Notes under the pieces: model-generated
What the model saw: the letters and a program-made list of their open reading frames with translations, nothing else
Databases searched by the model: none
What the model was told of the DNA's origin: nothing
Assembly (NCBI RefSeq): GCF_030816475.1
Contig: NZ_JAUSXF010000001.1
Coordinates: forward strand, 3,906,001 to 3,970,000
Reading direction: 5' to 3'
Origin: Arthrobacter pascens
Lineage (GTDB): Bacteria > Actinomycetota > Actinomycetes > Actinomycetales > Micrococcaceae
Length of the DNA stretch: 64,000 nucleotides
Part shown: piece after piece, positions 32,608 to 41,681 of the stretch
How positions within the stretch are numbered: the stretch's first letter is position 1
Layout: the number at the start of each line of letters is the position of its first letter
Position numbers and translations under genes: made by a program

Positions 32608-34674
32608 GTGACTCAGCTCATCACCACAGAACTGGTCGAGCTCGACCAGAACCTGGGCAACTCGCCCGAGGACGTCATCCGGCACCTGGCCAGCAAAGTT
32701 GCAGCCAGCGGCCGCGCCACCGAAGCCGAAGGCCTGTTCGCGGACGCCTTCGCCAGGGAACAGAAGACCGCCACGGGCGTTCCCGGCGGCATCGCCATCC
32801 CGCACTGCCGCTCCGCGGCGGTCACCGTCCCCACCCTGGCAATGGCACGGCTCTCCCAGCCGGTTGACTTCGGCGCCAAGGACGGCAGCGCGGACCTGAT
32901 CTTCTTCATTGCCGCTCCGGACGGCGCGGACCAGGAGCACCTGAAGCTCCTGTCCAAGCTGGCCCGCTCCCTCATCAAGAAGGACTTCACTGGGGCCCTG
33001 CGCTCCGCCTCCTCCCGGGAGGAGATCGTGGAACTGGTGGACGGCGCCCTGGCCGACAAGCCGGCGCACGCGGCCACCGCGCCGGTGGGCGCTTCAGCCG
33101 CTGCTGCTGGTGCTACCGCCGCTGCAGGTGCCGATGGAGGTGCCGGCACAGCCGCCGGCGACGGTTCAAGGCAAAAGCGCCTCGTCGCCGTGACAGCCTG
33201 CCCCACAGGGATCGCCCACACCTACATGGCGGCGGACTCCCTTGTTGCTGCCGCCCAGGAAGTGGGCGTGGACCTGCAGGTCGAGACCCAGGGTTCCTCA
33301 GGTGCGAAGCCCCTCGATCCGGCGGTCATTGCCGCTGCAGACGCCGTCATCTTCGCTGTCGACGTGGATGTCCGCGGCAAGGAGCGCTTCGCCGGCAAGC
33401 CGGTCATCAACGCACCCGTCAAGCGCGGCATCGACGAGCCTGCCAAGATGGTGCAGGAAGCCCTCGCCGCTGCAGACAACCCGAACGCACGCCGGGTTCC
33501 GCACTTCGGGGCGGAGGAACAGGCCGAGAACGCAGCCACCGAAAAGGGCGAGCACATCGGCCAGAAGCTCAAGAAGGCGCTGCTGACCGGCGTCAGCTAC
33601 ATGATCCCGTTTGTTGCCGGCGGCGGCCTGCTGATCGCCTTGGGCTTCCTGCTCGGCGGCTACAACATCACCAGCGTTGCAGACAAGATTGTGCTGGCGA
33701 ACAACTTCGGCAACCTGCCTGAGGGCGGCCTCGCCATCTACCTGGGCGCAGTCCTCTTCAAGATCGGCGCCCTGTCCATGGGCTTCCTGGTCCCCGCGCT
33801 GGCCGGCTACATCGCCTACGCCATTGCGGACCGGCCCGGTATTGCACCGGGCTTCGTCGCTGGCGCCGTATCCGGCTTCATGGGTGCCGGCTTCCTCGGC
33901 GGCATCGTGGGCGGCCTGCTGGCAGGCTACATTGCGCACCTGATCGGGACCTGGCAGGTTCCGCGTTGGCTGCGCGGCCTGATGCCCGTGGTGATCATCC
34001 CGCTGCTCGCCTCGATCGTTGCCTCCGGCCTGATGTTCCTGGTACTCGGCGGACCGATCGCCGGCCTCACCACGGCGCTCAACGGCTGGCTGTCCGGCAT
34101 GACCGGTGCCTCCGCCGTCGTCCTGGGAATCATCCTTGGCCTCATGATGTGCTTCGACCTCGGCGGCCCCGTCAACAAGGTGGCCTATGCCTTTGCTGTC
34201 GCCGGCCTGAGCGCCGGCAGCGCCACGAACCAGGCGCCGTGGCAGATCATGGCCACGGTCATGGCCGCAGGCATGGTCCCGCCGCTGGCAATGGCCCTGG
34301 CCACTGTCCTGGACAAGAAGGTCTTTAGCCTGGCTGAGCGCGAGAACGGCAAGGCAGCCTGGCTGCTGGGTGCATCCTTCATCTCCGAGGGCGCCATTCC
34401 GTTCGCCGCGGCCGACCCGCTGCGCGTCATCCCCGCCAGCATGGTGGGCGGCGCCGTCACCGGCGCACTTTGCATGGCCACGGGGGTCACCTCGCAGGCA
34501 CCCCATGGAGGCATCTTCGTGTTCTTCGCCATCGGCAACCTGCTGATGTTCGTCATCTCCATCGTGGCAGGCACCATTGTCAGCGCTCTGGCGGTCCTCG
34601 CTCTTAAGCGCTCGGCTGCCGCCCGGGCCGCTAAGGCCGCTGCTAACGTAGAGCCCGTTCCAGTAACGGTCTGA
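32608..34674 (+). CDS. fruA: PTS fructose transporter, fused EIIABC
   Basis: 688 residues. The EIIA domain (1-150) has IAIPHCRSA with phospho-accepting His66. An Ala/Gly-rich linker (about 155-187) precedes EIIB, where VTACPTGIAHTYMAA holds Cys198. EIIC (about 330-675) has some ten membrane helices, starting LLTGVSYMIPFVAGGGLLIALGF, with DLGGPVNKVAYAF and EGAIPFAAADPLRVIP as substrate-site motifs. It takes up fructose as fructose 1-phosphate. The GTG start 2 bp after the fruK stop gives the EIIA start MTQLITTELV. The order A-B-C in one chain is common in actinobacteria. Confidence 0.92.
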   Translation: MTQLITTELVELDQNLGNSPEDVIRHLASKVAASGRATEAEGLFADAFAREQKTATGVPGGIAIPHCRSAAVTVPTLAMARLSQPVDFGAKDGSADLIFFIAAPDGADQEHLKLLSKLARSLIKKDFTGALRSASSREEIVELVDGALADKPAHAATAPVGASAAAAGATAAAGADGGAGTAAGDGSRQKRLVAVTACPTGIAHTYMAADSLVAAAQEVGVDLQVETQGSSGAKPLDPAVIAAADAVIFAVDVDVRGKERFAGKPVINAPVKRGIDEPAKMVQEALAAADNPNARRVPHFGAEEQAENAATEKGEHIGQKLKKALLTGVSYMIPFVAGGGLLIALGFLLGGYNITSVADKIVLANNFGNLPEGGLAIYLGAVLFKIGALSMGFLVPALAGYIAYAIADRPGIAPGFVAGAVSGFMGAGFLGGIVGGLLAGYIAHLIGTWQVPRWLRGLMPVVIIPLLASIVASGLMFLVLGGPIAGLTTALNGWLSGMTGASAVVLGIILGLMMCFDLGGPVNKVAYAFAVAGLSAGSATNQAPWQIMATVMAAGMVPPLAMALATVLDKKVFSLAERENGKAAWLLGASFISEGAIPFAAADPLRVIPASMVGGAVTGALCMATGVTSQAPHGGIFVFFAIGNLLMFVISIVAGTIVSALAVLALKRSAAARAAKAAANVEPVPVTV

Positions 34675-34742
34675 CCCCAGCATCACCCTTCCCAATCCAC
34701 GGCACTGAACCAACAGCCAGCCGAAAGACATAAGGAGCAAAA

Positions 34743-35021
34743 ATGTCAGAACGCACCGCAACCGTCGCCAGCCGCGTGGGCCTTCACGCCCGCCCCGCCG
34801 CCATCTTTGCCGAGGCCGCAGGCGAGTTTGATTTGGACATCACCATCGCACGTGAAGGCGAGCCAGCCGATGAGGCAATGGATGCCGCAAGCATCTTGTC
34901 CCTCATGAGCCTGGGTGCTTCGCACGGCGACGTCGTGGTGCTTCGCGCCGAAGGCAACGGCGCGGACGACGCGCTGGACCGGCTGGTCCAGATCCTGGAA
35001 ACGGATCACGACGCAGAGTAG
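34743..35021 (+). CDS. ptsH: HPr phosphocarrier protein
   Basis: 92 residues. RVGLHARPAAIFAEAA carries the phosphorylated His15, and AASILSLMSLGAS has Ser50 in the position of the regulatory serine. HPr passes phosphate from enzyme I to the EIIA domain encoded just upstream; the enzyme I gene is not in the window. An AAGGAG site lies 6 nt before the ATG. The 68-bp gap to fruA has no terminator, so it is probably in the fructose operon. Confidence 0.92.
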   Translation: MSERTATVASRVGLHARPAAIFAEAAGEFDLDITIAREGEPADEAMDAASILSLMSLGASHGDVVVLRAEGNGADDALDRLVQILETDHDAE

Positions 35022-35106
35022 CCGCGCTTCGTTCGATACAAGCGTGCCGACGGCCGCCGCCGCGACTCTCCCCTTCCGGGACGGGTGCGACGGTGGCCGT
35101 TGGTGT

Positions 35107-35574
35107 CTAATCCTCGTTGTCTATGCGCAGGGCCTCTTTCTCTCCGCGCTCGGTGATCTCCTTGACGTCCGCCACGAGCATGTCCCACATTCCCTGGGAG
35201 TGCTGTGCTGCCTGCTCGGTGGCATTGTTATCCTGTGAAAGCGTGAGGCGCGTTGTCCCGCCCTCATCCTCCTCGAGGGTCCAGGTCAGCGTGTGGTAGT
35301 TCTCGGGGGCGTCCTCCTCGCCGCCCAGCGGACTGAAGTGCGTGTGGACCAGGCGCCGCCCCGGTACAAACTCCAGGATCTTGCCCCTATCCTCGTACTC
35401 CTTGCCCTCCCACTCGCCGCGCCAGAGGATGGAGCCGCCCACTGTCCAGTCGGTCACCAGCTCCGTGCCGAACATGAACTCCTTGACCGCTGCCGGGTCC
35501 GTGATCACGTCCCAGACGCGGTCCGGCGGGGCATCGATGCTGACCGTCGAGGTCGCCACATAGTTTCCTGCCAC
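35107..35574 (-). CDS. SRPBCC/AHSA1-domain protein
   Basis: 155 residues from a GTG at 35574, chosen because AGGAGGAGAG, the best ribosome site here, lies 7 nt upstream. TSTVSIDAPPDRVWDVITDPAAVKEFMFG opens an AHSA1-type START-like fold; VGGSILWRGEWEGKEYEDRG and GGTTRLTLSQDNN continue it. The family binds small hydrophobic ligands or assists Hsp90; here the role is unknown. It converges with ptsH. Confidence 0.85.
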   Translation of the reverse strand: MAGNYVATSTVSIDAPPDRVWDVITDPAAVKEFMFGTELVTDWTVGGSILWRGEWEGKEYEDRGKILEFVPGRRLVHTHFSPLGGEEDAPENYHTLTWTLEEDEGGTTRLTLSQDNNATEQAAQHSQGMWDMLVADVKEITERGEKEALRIDNED

Positions 35575-35751
35575 AGAACTCTCCTCCTGGCTGTCCGGGC
35601 GGCCCATCCGCCTGGCACTGAGACTACTCCCGCAGCGAATTGGCCGACAGCGCCAATCCCGGCACGCCTGTTGTTGGGGCGGAGTATTGAGAGCAGATTA
35701 TTAAGACACAAATTGGAAGGGCTGGGGTAGGTAGGTAACGGGGAGACCGCC

Positions 35752-36177
35752 ATGCGCAAGAAAGCCCTTTGGATCGCCGGAGCCGCTTCGGCTGCAGTCG
35801 CCTTGGGAGGAGCCACAATTGCCTCCGCTGTCAGCACGGCCGGCGATGATCAGCCCTTGAGCGGAACCAATCTGCAGCAGGCCAGCGATGCAGCCATCGC
35901 CAGCACGGGACCGGGAACCGTCATCAGCGCCGAGACGGACAACGACTCCGATTCTTGCCTCAGTGCCGCTGACCGGGACAAAGCAGGCCAGGCAGCCCTG
36001 GCGAGTGTTGGTCAAGGCCGGGTTGGCGAAGTGGAAGGCGAGAATGAGGGCGCTTCCGCATACGAGGTGGAGGTCATCCGTGACGACGGATCTGAAGTCG
36101 ACGTCGAACTCGGGGCGGATTTCCAAGTACTGAACACCGGCGCGCCAGAGCGGGACTACAGGCAGTGCGTGGTTTGA
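35752..36177 (+). CDS. Exported PepSY-like protein
   Basis: 141 residues. MRKKALWIAGAASAAVALGG with a following TIASAVS is a clear signal peptide. The mature part, with LQQASDAAIASTGPGTVISAE and YEVEVIRDDGSEVDVELGAD, resembles one PepSY-type repeat: helix, then a beta-hairpin ending in a DG turn. Two Cys residues could form a disulphide. Secreted or wall-associated; role unknown, although PepSY proteins often inhibit peptidases or sense. GGGGAG precedes the ATG. The stop codon lies inside a 19-bp tandem duplication. Confidence 0.78.
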   Translation: MRKKALWIAGAASAAVALGGATIASAVSTAGDDQPLSGTNLQQASDAAIASTGPGTVISAETDNDSDSCLSAADRDKAGQAALASVGQGRVGEVEGENEGASAYEVEVIRDDGSEVDVELGADFQVLNTGAPERDYRQCVV

Positions 36178-36198
36178 CCGGCAGTGCGTGATTTGACC
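36161..36198. repeat. 19-bp tandem duplication across a stop codon
   Basis: GGCAGTGCGTGGTTTGACC (36161-36179) is followed directly by GGCAGTGCGTGATTTGACC (36180-36198), differing at one base. The TGA of the PepSY-like gene is in the first copy, and the second supplies TGA in another frame. Confidence 0.9.
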
Positions 36199-36385
36199 AG
36201 CGGCGCTGCTCGGGCGCCGTACTGGCAAAGGTCACCGTCGGGAGTTCACCAACGCCCATGGGGCACACCCCTACACCGATTCCGGATCGATGGTCCGGTG
36301 CGTTTCCTTGTTTTCACACAGGACCGGAATTAGCGTTGAAGCCTGACCTCACGTCAGTACCGCAGAGGGGTTGAAGGAGAATGCC

Positions 36386-36652
36386 ATGCCCGGCAAGAAG
36401 AATCCGAGCCTGAAGGATCCTGAGCTGTATGAGGAGCTGCGGGAGGAAGGTACGTCCAAGCAGAAGGCCGCCCGCATCTCCAACGCCGCCGCTAAAAAGG
36501 GTCGGTCCGAGACTGGCCGCAAGGGCGGCAAATCCGGCGACTACGACGATTGGACCGTCCCGGAACTTAAAGCGAAGGCAAAAGAGATAGGCCTTACCGG
36601 ATACTCGGCCAAGAAGAAGAGCGAGCTTATCTCCGCCCTCCGGAACTCCTAG
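36386..36652 (+). CDS. Rho-N-terminal-domain protein
   Basis: 88 residues. The first half, KNPSLKDPELYEELREEGTS and QKAARISNAAA, resembles small DUF7218-type proteins. The second half, WTVPELKAKAKEIGLTGYSA with KKKSELISALRNS, is a Rho termination factor N-terminal (SAP-like) domain that binds nucleic acid. AAGGAG lies 7 nt before the ATG at 36386. Very basic and cytosolic. It sits at the 3' end of ku, tail to tail, and the two nucleic-acid proteins may be functionally related, though nothing proves it. Confidence 0.85.
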   Translation: MPGKKNPSLKDPELYEELREEGTSKQKAARISNAAAKKGRSETGRKGGKSGDYDDWTVPELKAKAKEIGLTGYSAKKKSELISALRNS

Positions 36653-36709
36653 GAGGCGGCCATCTCCCGACCGGCTGCGAGACCACGGGCCTGCTTAGCC
36701 GCCTCTGAT

Positions 36710-37828
36710 TCATGCACCCTTGCGCGTCCGCGTGGTGGACGCCTTCGCGGAAGCCGGCTCCGACTTCGCCGCGGGCTTGCGGGCCGTTGTCTTGGTGGCG
36801 GTGCTCTTTGCGGCCGTGGTCTTTGCTGCAGTGGTCCTCGTGGAAGCCGATTTGGCAGCCGTCTTGGCTTCAGCCGATTTTGGTGCGGAGCTCTTGGACG
36901 CGGCAGTCTTGGACGCGGCAGTCTTGGCCGGAGCCTTGGCTGCAGTCCTGGTCCCCGATCCGGTAGCCCGTTTGGCAGGAGCCTCCTCCCCGGCTTCATC
37001 GGCGCCGGAGTCGGCCTCAGCGGACGTTTCGGCCGAACCGCCCGCGCGCTTCCGGTCCAGGCTGCGCTTGAGGGCCTCCATCAGGTCGATTACCTCGCCC
37101 TTGCCACCCTCCCCTGCCTCAACTCCAAAGGTTTCCTCGGTGTCCAGCGCGTCGCCCTTCTCCAGCTTGGCCTCGATGAGCTGGCGGAGCTGGATCTGGT
37201 AGTCGTCGGTGAAATGGTCGGGTTCGAAATCGTCGGCCATGGAGTCCACCAGGGCAGCGGACATTTCGCGCTCCGGGGGGGAAATCCGGACGGCCGCATC
37301 CAGGGCAGGGAAGCTGGCTTCGCGCACCTCGTCAGACCAGAGCAAGGACTGCAGCACCAGCACGTCGCCGCGGATCCGCAGGGCACCCAGCCGGGTCTTC
37401 TCCCGCAGGGCGAACTGCACGATCGCCACCCGGTCGGTATCCTCAAGGGCACTGCGCAGCAGCACATAGGCCTTGGGAGATTTGGAGTCCGGCTCCAGGT
37501 AGTAGCTCTTCTCGAAGGTCATCGGGTCCAGCTGCTCGGACGGCACAAACTGGACAACTTCGATCTCGTGGCTGTTCTCCGCGGGGATGGACTTGAGTTC
37601 CTCCTTGGTCAGTATGACCGTCCTGCCGTCCTCCTCGTAGGCCTTCTCGATGTCCGAATAGTCGATGACCTTGCTGCATACCTCGCACCGACGCTGGTAC
37701 CTGATCCGGCCGCCGTCGGCGTTGTGGACCTGGTGGAGGCTGATGTCGTGGTCTTCGGTGGCGCTGTAGACCTTGACGGGCACGTTGACCAGGCCGAACG
37801 CTATGGCACCTTTCCAGATGGCTCTCAT
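36710..37828 (-). CDS. ku: Ku DNA end-binding protein
   Basis: 372 residues. MRAIWKGAIAFGLVNVPVKV is the bacterial Ku start; RYQRRCEVCSKVIDYSDIEKAYE and DPMTFEKSYYLEPD are core beta-barrel motifs, and the core ends near residue 255. The C-terminal 110 residues are a Lys/Ala-rich tail with TAAKTTAAKSTATKTTA-type repeats, like the extended tails of actinobacterial Ku that bind DNA and stimulate LigD. The homodimer holds double-strand break ends for LigD, encoded divergently 40 bp away. GGAGG touches the ATG directly, so translation may also start at the ATG at 37843. Confidence 0.92.
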   Translation of the reverse strand: MRAIWKGAIAFGLVNVPVKVYSATEDHDISLHQVHNADGGRIRYQRRCEVCSKVIDYSDIEKAYEEDGRTVILTKEELKSIPAENSHEIEVVQFVPSEQLDPMTFEKSYYLEPDSKSPKAYVLLRSALEDTDRVAIVQFALREKTRLGALRIRGDVLVLQSLLWSDEVREASFPALDAAVRISPPEREMSAALVDSMADDFEPDHFTDDYQIQLRQLIEAKLEKGDALDTEETFGVEAGEGGKGEVIDLMEALKRSLDRKRAGGSAETSAEADSGADEAGEEAPAKRATGSGTRTAAKAPAKTAASKTAASKSSAPKSAEAKTAAKSASTRTTAAKTTAAKSTATKTTARKPAAKSEPASAKASTTRTRKGA

Positions 37829-37868
37829 CCTCCAAGTGAACATCAGACTTGGCCGGAGGTGAAGACCC

Positions 37869-40454
37869 ATGGCCGGACCTAAGGAGCGTGTCCGGGTTGC
37901 CGGACGGGAACTCAGCCTGACAAACCTGGAAAAGATCATCTACCCGGAAACCGGCACCACGAAGGCCGACGTCCTGGCCTACTATGCCGCCGTCGCGCAT
38001 GTCCTCATCCCGGCTGCCGCCAACCGGCCGGCAACCCGGAAGCGGTGGGTCAACGGCGTGGGTACCGCCGGGCATCCGGGGGAGGTGTTCTTCCAGAAGA
38101 ATCTGGAGGATTCAGCCCCGGGCTGGCTCCCCCGTGCCGCCATCACGCACAAGGACCGCACCATCTACTATCCGATGGTCAATGATCCCGCCACCCTGGC
38201 CTGGTTTGGCCAGATCAATTCGTTGGAGATCCATGTGCCACAGTGGCAGGTGGACTCCCACGGCAACCAGCTGAATCCTGACCGCCTGGTGCTCGACCTG
38301 GATCCCGGACACGGGGCAGGCCTGGAGGAATGCGTCGAAGTGGCCTTCCTGGCCCGCTCTATCCTTGAGGACGTTGGCCTGGACCCCGTTCCCGTGACCA
38401 GCGGCAGCAAGGGCATTCATCTCTACGCCGGCCTCGACAGAACGCAGACCTCACAACAGATTTCCGATTTTGCCCACGAGTTGGCGCGGGCGTTGGAGGC
38501 TGACCATCCGGACCTCGCAGTCAGCGACATGAAGAAGACGCTGCGCACAGGAAAGGTCCTGGTGGATTGGAGCCAGAACAGCGCGGCCAAGACCACCATC
38601 GTGCCCTACTCGCTGCGTGGCCGGCATGCGCCCACTGTCGCTGCCCCGCGGACATGGCGTGAACTCAGTTCCCCCAACCTGCAACACCTCGACTACAAGG
38701 CCGTACTGCGCCGGGTCGAGGCGGGCAAGGATCCGTTCGCAGCCATCACCAGAGGAGCCGGGCATCCGGGTGCTTCCGGAAGTCCCGGACATACGGACGA
38801 CGACGGCGCTGGGCATCCCCGCCTGCAGAAGTACCGTTCCATGCGGGACCCGGACGCCACCCCGGAGCCTTTCACGGGCGCCGAGGGCCCTGGGAACACC
38901 TTTGTGATCCAGGAGCATCATGCCAGCCGGCTCCACTTCGATTTCCGGCTGGAGCACGAGGGTGTGCTGGTGTCCTGGGCACTTCCCAAGGGCGTTCCCG
39001 ATTCCGGGGGCAAGAACCATCTGGCAGTCCAGACGGAGGACCATCCCCTGGACTACGCAACCTTTGAGGGCACCATCCCCAAGGGACAGTACGGGGCCGG
39101 GGAAGTCACTATCTGGGACCACGGAACCTACGAACTGCAGAAATGGATCAACGGCAGGGAAGTCATCGCCACACTGAAGGGCTCCGAAGGCGGCGGGCTG
39201 GGTGGAACTAAAACGTTCGCCCTGATCCATACCGGCCGGGGACAGGGCAAGGACGCCGAAGGGCAGTGGCTGATCCACCTGATGGACAGGGATCCTGGCC
39301 GCCGCGCTGCGCGCCGGCATCCGCGGTCCTTCGAAGACGGGCCACCGGAGGACGGGCCTCGGAAGGACGGGTCACCGGAAGACGGGCCATCGGAGGACGG
39401 GCCATCGGAGGACGGGGAAACCAAGGATGGGGAAAGGGCCGATCAGCAAACAGCCTCCAGGGCCTCAAAACCGGCGGCGCCGGCATCCGCGCCCACAGCT
39501 GAGGATTTCCTACCCATGATGGCCACGTCCGGCACCGTCGCCGATCTTCAAGGCAGCGACTGGCAATTCGAGCTCAAGTGGGATGGTGTCCGGGCCTTGA
39601 TCGTCGCCGACGAGCAGAAGGTCCGTGTCTTCAGCCGCAATGGCAACGACGTGACATCCACCTATCCGGAGCTGGCCGACCGCAGCTGCTGGCCGGCGCA
39701 GTCGTTCGTCGCTGATGGTGAGATCATCGCCGTCGGGCCTTCCGGGCGGCCCGATTTCGGGCTCCTGCAAGGACGGATGAAACTGACCCGGCCCGCAGAC
39801 GTCAAGAAGGCACGTGCATCCATCCCGGTCCGGCTGATGCTCTTTGACCTCCTGTACGACGGCGGTGAGGACCTTCGCAGGCAGAGCCTGCGGAAGCGGC
39901 GGCAGCGGCTGGAAGAGTTCTTCGCCCCCTCGGACTGTCCTGTCGGGCTGTCCCCCGTCCTGGACGAACGGATAGACCACATCCTCGAGAGCGCGCAGGA
40001 GCTGGGCCTGGAGGGGGCGATGGCCAAACGGACGGACAGCCGCTACGCCAACGGACAGCGGACCCGGACCTGGATCAAGATCAAGGTGGAGAAGACCCAG
40101 GAGGTAGTAGTGGGCGGCTGGCGTCCCGGCAAGGGCGGCCGGCAGGGCTCGGTGGGATCCTTGCTGGTGGGCATCCCGGACGCAGGAAGCCTTCGCTACG
40201 TGGGCCGGGTGGGCAGCGGCTTCAGTACCCGCGAGCTGACTGAGTTGCGGCAAAAAGTGGAAGCCCTGGCACGGAAGACGTCACCCTTTGACGATGTTCC
40301 CAGGGAGGACGCCGCGGACGCCAAGTGGGTCACGCCGCGGCTGGTGGGTGAGGTGACGTTCGGCGAATGGACCGGCGCAGGAAAGCTGCGGCACCCCGTC
40401 TGGCGCGGCTGGCGGCTGGACAAGGATCCAGAGGATGTGGTGGCCGAGGCCTGA
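37869..40454 (+). CDS. ligD: Multifunctional non-homologous end-joining ligase LigD
   Basis: 861 residues in the order polymerase, phosphoesterase, ligase, as in Mycobacterium. The polymerase domain (about 1-295) has the catalytic LVLDLDPG (140-147). The 3'-phosphoesterase domain (about 320-480) has IQEHHASRLHFDFRLE (347-362). The ATP ligase (about 555-861) has FELKWDGVRA with Lys570 as the adenylated residue. A disordered linker (487-525) contains about six EDGP-type repeats encoded by short tandem DNA repeats. GGAGGTG lies about 7 nt before the ATG. It works with Ku to repair double-strand breaks. Confidence 0.93.
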   Translation: MAGPKERVRVAGRELSLTNLEKIIYPETGTTKADVLAYYAAVAHVLIPAAANRPATRKRWVNGVGTAGHPGEVFFQKNLEDSAPGWLPRAAITHKDRTIYYPMVNDPATLAWFGQINSLEIHVPQWQVDSHGNQLNPDRLVLDLDPGHGAGLEECVEVAFLARSILEDVGLDPVPVTSGSKGIHLYAGLDRTQTSQQISDFAHELARALEADHPDLAVSDMKKTLRTGKVLVDWSQNSAAKTTIVPYSLRGRHAPTVAAPRTWRELSSPNLQHLDYKAVLRRVEAGKDPFAAITRGAGHPGASGSPGHTDDDGAGHPRLQKYRSMRDPDATPEPFTGAEGPGNTFVIQEHHASRLHFDFRLEHEGVLVSWALPKGVPDSGGKNHLAVQTEDHPLDYATFEGTIPKGQYGAGEVTIWDHGTYELQKWINGREVIATLKGSEGGGLGGTKTFALIHTGRGQGKDAEGQWLIHLMDRDPGRRAARRHPRSFEDGPPEDGPRKDGSPEDGPSEDGPSEDGETKDGERADQQTASRASKPAAPASAPTAEDFLPMMATSGTVADLQGSDWQFELKWDGVRALIVADEQKVRVFSRNGNDVTSTYPELADRSCWPAQSFVADGEIIAVGPSGRPDFGLLQGRMKLTRPADVKKARASIPVRLMLFDLLYDGGEDLRRQSLRKRRQRLEEFFAPSDCPVGLSPVLDERIDHILESAQELGLEGAMAKRTDSRYANGQRTRTWIKIKVEKTQEVVVGGWRPGKGGRQGSVGSLLVGIPDAGSLRYVGRVGSGFSTRELTELRQKVEALARKTSPFDDVPREDAADAKWVTPRLVGEVTFGEWTGAGKLRHPVWRGWRLDKDPEDVVAEA

Positions 40455-40487
40455 AACCCGGGGCTTCGTGAAAGCCAGGAAAGCTTC

Positions 40488-40529
40488 CATGGCCTGGCGA
40501 CACCCGAATACGGGTGTCGCCAGGCCATG
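40488..40529 (+). terminator. Perfect 19-bp hairpin after ligD
   Basis: CATGGCCTGGCGACACCCG pairs perfectly with CGGGTGTCGCCAGGCCATG around the loop AATA. No T-tract follows, but the stem is strong enough to act as a terminator for ligD and perhaps for the convergent small gene. Confidence 0.65.
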
Positions 40530-40586
40530 TGCGTCGTCGTACGGTTTACATGTCTCCAGGACTTAGTGTCCTATGACTTAGATGTC

Positions 40587-40847
40587 CTAGGACGAGTGCG
40601 GCATCTGCGGCCGGCCTGTACGGTGGACGGCCGTTACTGCTGCCTCATGTCCCCTCCGGCCCTGCTCCGCCCCGCGTTCCTTGGGGTGCCGCTTCTTGCC
40701 GTTGCCATCGGGCCAGTGCTGCTCCCCGCCCATGGCCGTGGTGACGGCGATCGTTGCCGGCCCTGGCAGTGACGGTGTATCCATGGCCGCCGCGAGGTGT
40801 CTGGCGACCTCCGGTTCGATCTTTACTTCTGCGTGTTTTTCAGCCAT
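40587..40847 (-). CDS. Hypothetical basic protein, 86 residues
   Basis: Starts MAEKHAEVKIEPEVARHLAA, a short helical part, then a basic His/Lys/Arg-rich tail (NGKKRHPKERGAEQGRRGHE). No family is recognised. AAAGGAAG before the ATG at 40847 supports translation. It follows the 94-residue protein gene by 70 bp on the same strand. Confidence 0.55.
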   Translation of the reverse strand: MAEKHAEVKIEPEVARHLAAAMDTPSLPGPATIAVTTAMGGEQHWPDGNGKKRHPKERGAEQGRRGHEAAVTAVHRTGRPQMPHSS

Positions 40848-40917
40848 TTTTCTTCCTTTCCGCATTGAAATGAAGTGTCGTCGAACAACAGGTTTTTGCT
40901 GCTTCCTGACCTTGGAC

Positions 40918-41202
40918 TTACCAGCGGACTTTCTTCTCGGCCGGACCTTGTTTGCCGCTGGTGTGGGTGGGCTTGTGGTTCTTGCCCACACTCGTCAGGC
41001 CGGCGTCCCCGCCCCGGGACTTGCTGGCAAGCATTGCCCTCTGCGCTTCAGTCAGCCGGGACTTGATGCCGCTCGGCGCTGGCTTAGCACCGGAGTCCGG
41101 TTGGCCGGACGGGGCTTCCGGGGCGGGGGCTTCGGGGGCTGGGGCTTCCGGGGCGTTGCCGGCTTCGGGCCGAGGCTGGCTTGAGGGGTTGTGTTCAGTC
41201 AT
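40918..41202 (-). CDS. Hypothetical Pro/Ala/Glu-rich protein, 94 residues
   Basis: From ATG 41202, with AGAAAGG upstream. Residues 15-30 consist of APEAP repeats (three copies of a 15-bp unit). The C-terminal part, SRLTEAQRAMLASKSRGGDA then a Lys-rich end, is basic. Probably a disordered small protein; no family recognised. It is likely transcribed with the basic 86-residue protein downstream. Confidence 0.6.
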   Translation of the reverse strand: MTEHNPSSQPRPEAGNAPEAPAPEAPAPEAPSGQPDSGAKPAPSGIKSRLTEAQRAMLASKSRGGDAGLTSVGKNHKPTHTSGKQGPAEKKVRW

Positions 41203-41681
41203 TTGGATGGAACCTTTCTGAGGAGAATCAGCGTGTCTGGCGATATCAGGAGGACCGGGCCGGCCGAGCCTGGCCGCAGGCGTCCGCCTACTCAAAAATC
41301 AGTGTTCCCATGGCACAACAATAGGCAGCATGCCAGCGGGTTGTGAACCCCCGGCCCGGAGCCTAGGACAGCACCCATTCGCTGGGCCGCAGAGTCCATG
41401 GCCGCCGTCACATTTTTGGCCGATCCGGGCCCGAAGAGCCTCAAAAAAGCGGAAGAAGCGAAAAAATTGCATAACGATGAGGCTTTTCGGCCGAAATGCC
41501 AGTGATGGCGGGCCGGGAGAGGCGAAAACACATCGGAGATCGTCGGCTAAAAGCGCCCCAAAACAGGCCATCCTACGCCCTGCAGCCCGGAGCCACCAGG
41601 GGTTTCGCGTAAAATTGAAGGCCTGCCCGGAGCGGGGCAGCTACAAGTCGCAAGCAAATGACCTCCATAGGAGTCGCCCAA
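41203..41681. other. Intergenic region upstream of the MHS transporter, 479 bp
   Basis: No convincing gene. It holds an A-rich patch (41440-41468) and the 12-bp palindrome TTTCGGCCGAAA (41485-41496). A 90-codon frame on the minus strand has atypical composition (Cys- and Phe-rich) and no ribosome site. The promoters of the flanking divergent genes must lie here, but I cannot place them. Confidence 0.5.

Noticed and set aside
33298..34761. Open frame of 487 codons opposite fruA
   Set aside because: It is the antisense shadow of a GC-rich gene. It is rich in Gly, His, Asp and Gln, without family motifs, and fruA has full domain signatures.
41299..41571. 90-codon minus-strand frame in the transporter upstream region
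   Set aside because: Unusual Cys/Phe content, no ribosome site and no family; its codon pattern does not match the neighbours.
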